A stretch of 8,789 nt of DNA. Source: an uncultured Mucilaginibacter sp. (GTDB lineage Bacteria; Bacteroidota; Bacteroidia; Sphingobacteriales; Sphingobacteriaceae). The stretch covers positions 1 to 8,789 of the forward strand of contig CAISKH010000273.1 in assembly GCA_903885865.1 (NCBI GenBank), given 5' to 3'. This document shows positions 6,570-8,789 of the stretch, in pieces. Under the pieces are notes generated by a model, which saw nothing but the letters and a program-made list of their open reading frames with translations, did no database searches and was not told where the DNA came from. The position numbers and the translations under genes are program-made. Within the stretch, counting starts at the first letter, position 1, and every line of letters starts with the position of its first letter.

Positions 6570-7961
6570 CTAATGGTCCAAAGTCATAAATAAATTATTT
6601 AATGATTCGGTATACAGCGGATGCGCGAAAACACAATACCGTATACGATCATAAGTTATACCGCCCTCCATCGCCATCTGCAATACCGACATGATCTCGC
6701 CGCCCTCGGGCCCCAATATTGCCGCGCCTAATATTTTTTTAGTTTTTGCGTCAACAACAGCTTTCATAAATCCGCGTGTATCGCCGGTTTCAATGGCACG
6801 GGCAACGTGCGTCATGGGCAGCCGGGCTATTTTTACATCCAGGCCCTGCGCTTTAGCTTCCCGCTCACTGATGCCTATGCGGCCCAGCTGCGGGTCGGTA
6901 AACATACAATAGGGAATTGGGCGGTCCGTAATAGTATAATTTGTTTTTTCAATGAGGTTACGGTAAACAATAGTATAATCATTATAGGCTATGTGGGTAA
7001 ATGCAGGGCCGCCCTTTACATCGCCTAAGGCATAAATGCCTTTTATATTGGTTTCCAGCTTGATGCCGGCTATTATATAGCCTTTCTCATCAACCTTAAC
7101 ACCTGTTTTATTCAGTCCCAATGGCGCGGTTTGCGGCACACGGCCTGCGGCTATCAACACATGTGTGCATTTTAGTTTCTTTTCTTGCCCGGCGGTTTTA
7201 ATGATGGCGGCTATTTTGCCCTTCTTTGTTTGTTTAAAGCCGGTAGCCTGCGCTTCGGTTTGTATATCAATTCCCTCTAATTCCAGTATTTTTCGCAGTT
7301 CAACAGAAATATCCTCATCCTCGCGCGAAACCAGCCTTTCCGATTTTTCTAATATGGTAACCTTGCTCCCAAACCTGCGGAACATCTGCCCAAACTCCAA
7401 CCCGATATAATTGCCGCCAATTATTAATAAATGTTCGGGCACATGGTCCAGATCAAGTATGGTGGTTGAGGTAAGGTAATCTATATCGGCCAATCCTTCA
7501 ATTTCGGGAATGAATGTTTTAGCGCCGGTATTAATAAAGATCAACTCGGCGCTAAATTCTTTTTCCCTGCCGTTTTTCAGCTTTACCGAAACTGTTTTAT
7601 CGCCTGTAAACTCGGCCTCGCCAAAAACAAGGGTAAGGTTTTTTAGCGCTTCCAAACCCCTTTGGCTGGCGTGCCTGAAAAGGTGTACAATATCATCCTT
7701 GCGCTTTTTTATAGCCGGCATATTAACCGAAAAGTTTTTAATTTTTACCCCCAGAGGTGCGCTGTTTGCAGCTAGGTAGGCCATTCTTGCCGATGCCACC
7801 ATGGCTTTCGTAGGCGTACAGCCATCATTAACGCAGGTGCCGCCAATCCATCTTTTTTCAATAAGAGCTACCTTTTTGCCGGCTAACGCCAATTTTTTAG
7901 CCAGGGGCACGCCTGCCTGCCCGGCGCCAATTATTATTGCATCGTATTGCCTGGGTTTCAT
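6570..7961 (-). CDS. FAD-dependent pyridine nucleotide-disulfide oxidoreductase (MerA/Lpd-like)
   Basis: A 463-residue class I flavoprotein disulfide reductase, presumably a cytoplasmic dimer that uses NAD(P)H to reduce a disulfide or similar substrate. Seen: FAD-binding GAGQAG (12-17), redox-active Cys43 and Cys48 in GGTCVNDGCTPTK, NAD(P)-binding GGNYIGLEFG with an acidic residue after the second strand (ILEKSERL, hinting at NADH), the second FAD motif ALGDVKGGPAF, and the C-terminal catalytic pair His447/Glu452 in FAHPLYTE. Such proteins are often labelled mercuric reductase, but the heavy-metal domain at the N-terminus and the Cys-Cys pair at the C-terminus of true MerA are both missing. 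The frame is open up to an ATG at 8024, but I choose the ATG at 7959-7961: it directly precedes the fold and leaves a good promoter upstream. First gene of the operon; reducing an ergothioneine-linked disulfide is an attractive but untested role. Confidence 0.88.
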   Translation of the reverse strand: MKPRQYDAIIIGAGQAGVPLAKKLALAGKKVALIEKRWIGGTCVNDGCTPTKAMVASARMAYLAANSAPLGVKIKNFSVNMPAIKKRKDDIVHLFRHASQRGLEALKNLTLVFGEAEFTGDKTVSVKLKNGREKEFSAELIFINTGAKTFIPEIEGLADIDYLTSTTILDLDHVPEHLLIIGGNYIGLEFGQMFRRFGSKVTILEKSERLVSREDEDISVELRKILELEGIDIQTEAQATGFKQTKKGKIAAIIKTAGQEKKLKCTHVLIAAGRVPQTAPLGLNKTGVKVDEKGYIIAGIKLETNIKGIYALGDVKGGPAFTHIAYNDYTIVYRNLIEKTNYTITDRPIPYCMFTDPQLGRIGISEREAKAQGLDVKIARLPMTHVARAIETGDTRGFMKAVVDAKTKKILGAAILGPEGGEIMSVLQMAMEGGITYDRIRYCVFAHPLYTESLNNLFMTLDH

Positions 7962-7985
7962 AAAATATTTTCGGGTTTTATTTAA

Positions 7986-8018
7986 TAAAGATAAGTTTAT
8001 ACCCGGCAGATTTACAAT
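7986..8018 (-). promoter_or_regulatory. Candidate promoter of the five-gene egt operon
   Basis: On the minus strand ATTG (8015-8018) is followed after 21 bases by TATCTTTA (7986-7993), matching the Bacteroidota TTG / TAnnTTTG pattern except for the last base. Transcription would begin about 5-8 bases downstream, leaving a short leader of roughly 20 nt before the ATG at 7961. This also argues against the ATG at 8024, which would lie upstream of the transcript. No operator-like repeat is evident. Confidence 0.45.
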
Positions 8019-8086
8019 GCCCAAAAGCGGTTTTTGTTTGGGAAGTAATTTTTTGAAAGAATATTTTTAATTTCTCTTTAAAGGTA

Positions 8087-8094
8087 TATCTTTG
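8087..8094 (+). promoter_or_regulatory. -7 promoter element for tRNA-Glu
   Basis: TATCTTTG matches the Bacteroidota -7 consensus TAnnTTTG exactly and is followed by GCAA, as is common at stable-RNA promoters in this phylum. The region where a -33 element is expected is only T-rich. Transcription from near 8100 would give a leader of about 97 nt before the tRNA. Confidence 0.6.
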
Positions 8095-8126
8095 CAATCC
8101 CAAAATAAGGGGTTTTTTCTAAGTTT

Positions 8127-8166
8127 AAAGTCGGTAGTCCAAAGTCGTTAGTCGGCTTAAGACTAA
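8127..8166 (+). repeat. AGTC-rich direct repeat and small hairpin in the tRNA leader
   Basis: AAAGTCGGTAGTCC (8127-8140) and AAAGTCGTTAGTCG (8141-8154) form a tandem 14-base direct repeat with two differences. The second copy overlaps an inverted repeat, TTAGTC (8148-8153) and GACTAA (8161-8166), with a 7-base loop holding the CTTAAG palindrome. This lies in the transcribed leader of tRNA-Glu, if the promoter is right. Repeats of this kind recur between genes in related genomes, as far as I recall. Confidence 0.55.
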
Positions 8167-8196
8167 TAACTCAAGACATGGAACTCCAAACAAAAA

Positions 8197-8268
8197 GGCC
8201 CGTTCGTCTAGGGGTTAGGACGTTAGATTTTCATTCTAGAAACAGGGGTTCGATTCCCCTACGGGCTA
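8197..8268 (+). tRNA. tRNA-Glu (anticodon UUC)
   Basis: A complete cloverleaf can be drawn by hand. The acceptor stem is GGCCCGT with ACGGGCT (first pair G-U, the rest Watson-Crick). The D arm is GTC/GAC around TAGGGGTTAG. The anticodon stem is TTAGA/TCTAG (outermost pair G-U) with loop TTTTCAT carrying anticodon TTC. The T arm is AGGGG/CCCCT around TTCGATT. A73 is the discriminator base. CCA is not encoded and must be added after transcription. It is the only gene on the plus strand. No second copy of its 3' end is seen in the window, so there is no sign of an integrated element using it as an attachment site here. Confidence 0.95.
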
Positions 8269-8284
8269 CTTAAAAAATTATTAT

Positions 8285-8317
8285 AATCCTGTAAGTCAAA
8301 AGCTTACAGGATTTTTT
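8285..8317 (+). terminator. Rho-independent terminator after tRNA-Glu
   Basis: AATCCTGTAAG (8285-8295) pairs perfectly over 11 bases with CTTACAGGATT (8303-8313) around a 7-base TCAAAAG loop. It is followed directly by a run of six T (8312-8317) and further T-rich sequence. It ends the plus-strand tRNA transcript 17 bases beyond the tRNA. Confidence 0.92.
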
Positions 8318-8318
8318 G

Positions 8319-8789
8319 TTTTGTTTGGGTCAAATATCGGACACTAAAGCTTTTTATGGTTTTTAAATAAATGGAAGGACAGTAAGCGACAGGGGCCTTT
8401 TAGGGTTCCAAACTATTGCATGAAATTTATCATTGGCCGGATTTAAACCGACGTCATTTGCAGGAATAATCGGGATGTCATAACCGGGGTATCACTCACT
8501 TACGGCACCTTTAAGGCTTTGGTATTTTAAAAGAAGAACTATGAATAGGGCGAGCGTGTTAAACTTGGCTGGTTGAAGTTTATTAAAGCAAATGAAAATT
8601 GTTCCATTTCCGGCAATGCAATTTATCCTCATAATCATCAATTTTTAAAAAAAGTAAGCCAAATTATCTGTTTTTAAAATAAAATACAGTTAAACCAATT
8701 GTTTTACCTCATTATAAACCGTTAAAATATTAATAAACTAATAATTATGAATTAATAAATCATTTTATTATTGTTTTTTTATAAAAAAA
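8319..8789. other. AT-rich stretch without a recognisable gene
   Basis: About 470 bases carry no reading frame of convincing length on either strand and no RNA gene that I recognise. Short ATG-led frames on the plus strand, for example near 8541 and 8420, stop within 12 codons or so. The left half has ordinary composition and could be decayed coding sequence, though I cannot name a parent. The last 150 bases are strikingly A+T-rich, with a 9-base repeat ATTAATAAA at 8729-8737 and 8751-8759, and may be the upstream region of a gene beyond the window edge. Confidence 0.5.

Noticed and set aside
7165..7410. Plus-strand open frames across the operon (such as this one and 5298-5645)
   Set aside because: They lie antisense to strongly supported genes, have atypical composition and show no recognisable family features.
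6570..8024. Mercuric reductase (merA) with a start at 8024
   Set aside because: No metal-binding N-terminal domain, no C-terminal Cys-Cys and no mer genes nearby. The extra 21 residues precede the flavin fold, match nothing and overlap the best promoter.
8197..8789. Integrated mobile element using the tRNA-Glu 3' end
   Set aside because: No repeat of the tRNA 3' end, integrase or transposase is visible up to the window edge.
8690..8789. CRISPR array or replication origin in the AT-rich end
   Set aside because: Only a 9-base repeat occurring twice is seen; there are no regularly spaced repeats and no DnaA-box clusters that I can recognise.

Overview
The window looks like chromosomal DNA from a member of the Bacteroidota, probably Sphingobacteriaceae (Mucilaginibacter/Pedobacter-like). 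I infer this from the DUF4199 protein, a membrane-anchored LuxR-type regulator of a kind I associate with this group, the near absence of Shine-Dalgarno sites, and several matches to the Bacteroidota promoter (TTG, about 19-21 nt, TAnnTTTG). The taxonomic call rests on recall, not on a search.

Layout. All protein genes are on the minus strand, so transcription runs right to left. From the right end: about 470 AT-rich bases without a gene (8319-8789); a plus-strand tRNA-Glu(UUC) with promoter, repeat-bearing leader and strong terminator (8087-8317); then a tight five-gene block (7961 down to 1864). That block encodes an FAD/NAD(P)H disulfide-oxidoreductase-like enzyme, an OpuCA/EgtV-type ABC ATPase, a fused permease plus substrate-binding protein (OpuCB-CC/EgtU type), EgtB and EgtD. 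Gaps are 9 bp, an 8-bp overlap, 4 bp and 24 bp, which is strong evidence for one operon. Left of it lie a membrane-anchored LuxR-family regulator, a DUF4199 membrane protein and peptide deformylase at the window edge.

How the genes may work together. EgtD trimethylates histidine to hercynine and EgtB attaches sulfur to it, the two core steps of ergothioneine synthesis. The neighbouring ABC system resembles the ergothioneine importer EgtUV, and the flavoenzyme could reduce a thiol/disulfide partner. This reads as a make, move and recycle cassette for ergothioneine or a related histidine betaine.

Most notable points. (1) The binding domain of the fused transporter appears circularly permuted: the segment normally forming the second half comes first, and the normal first half is at the C-terminus. 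(2) egtB carries an in-frame TAG where a conserved Trp is expected, leaving an otherwise intact 382-codon gene broken at codon 309. (3) The LuxR-type gene carries an in-frame TAA at codon 30 with intact coding on both sides. If the stops are real rather than assembly errors, this lineage may be losing ergothioneine synthesis while keeping an intact uptake system.
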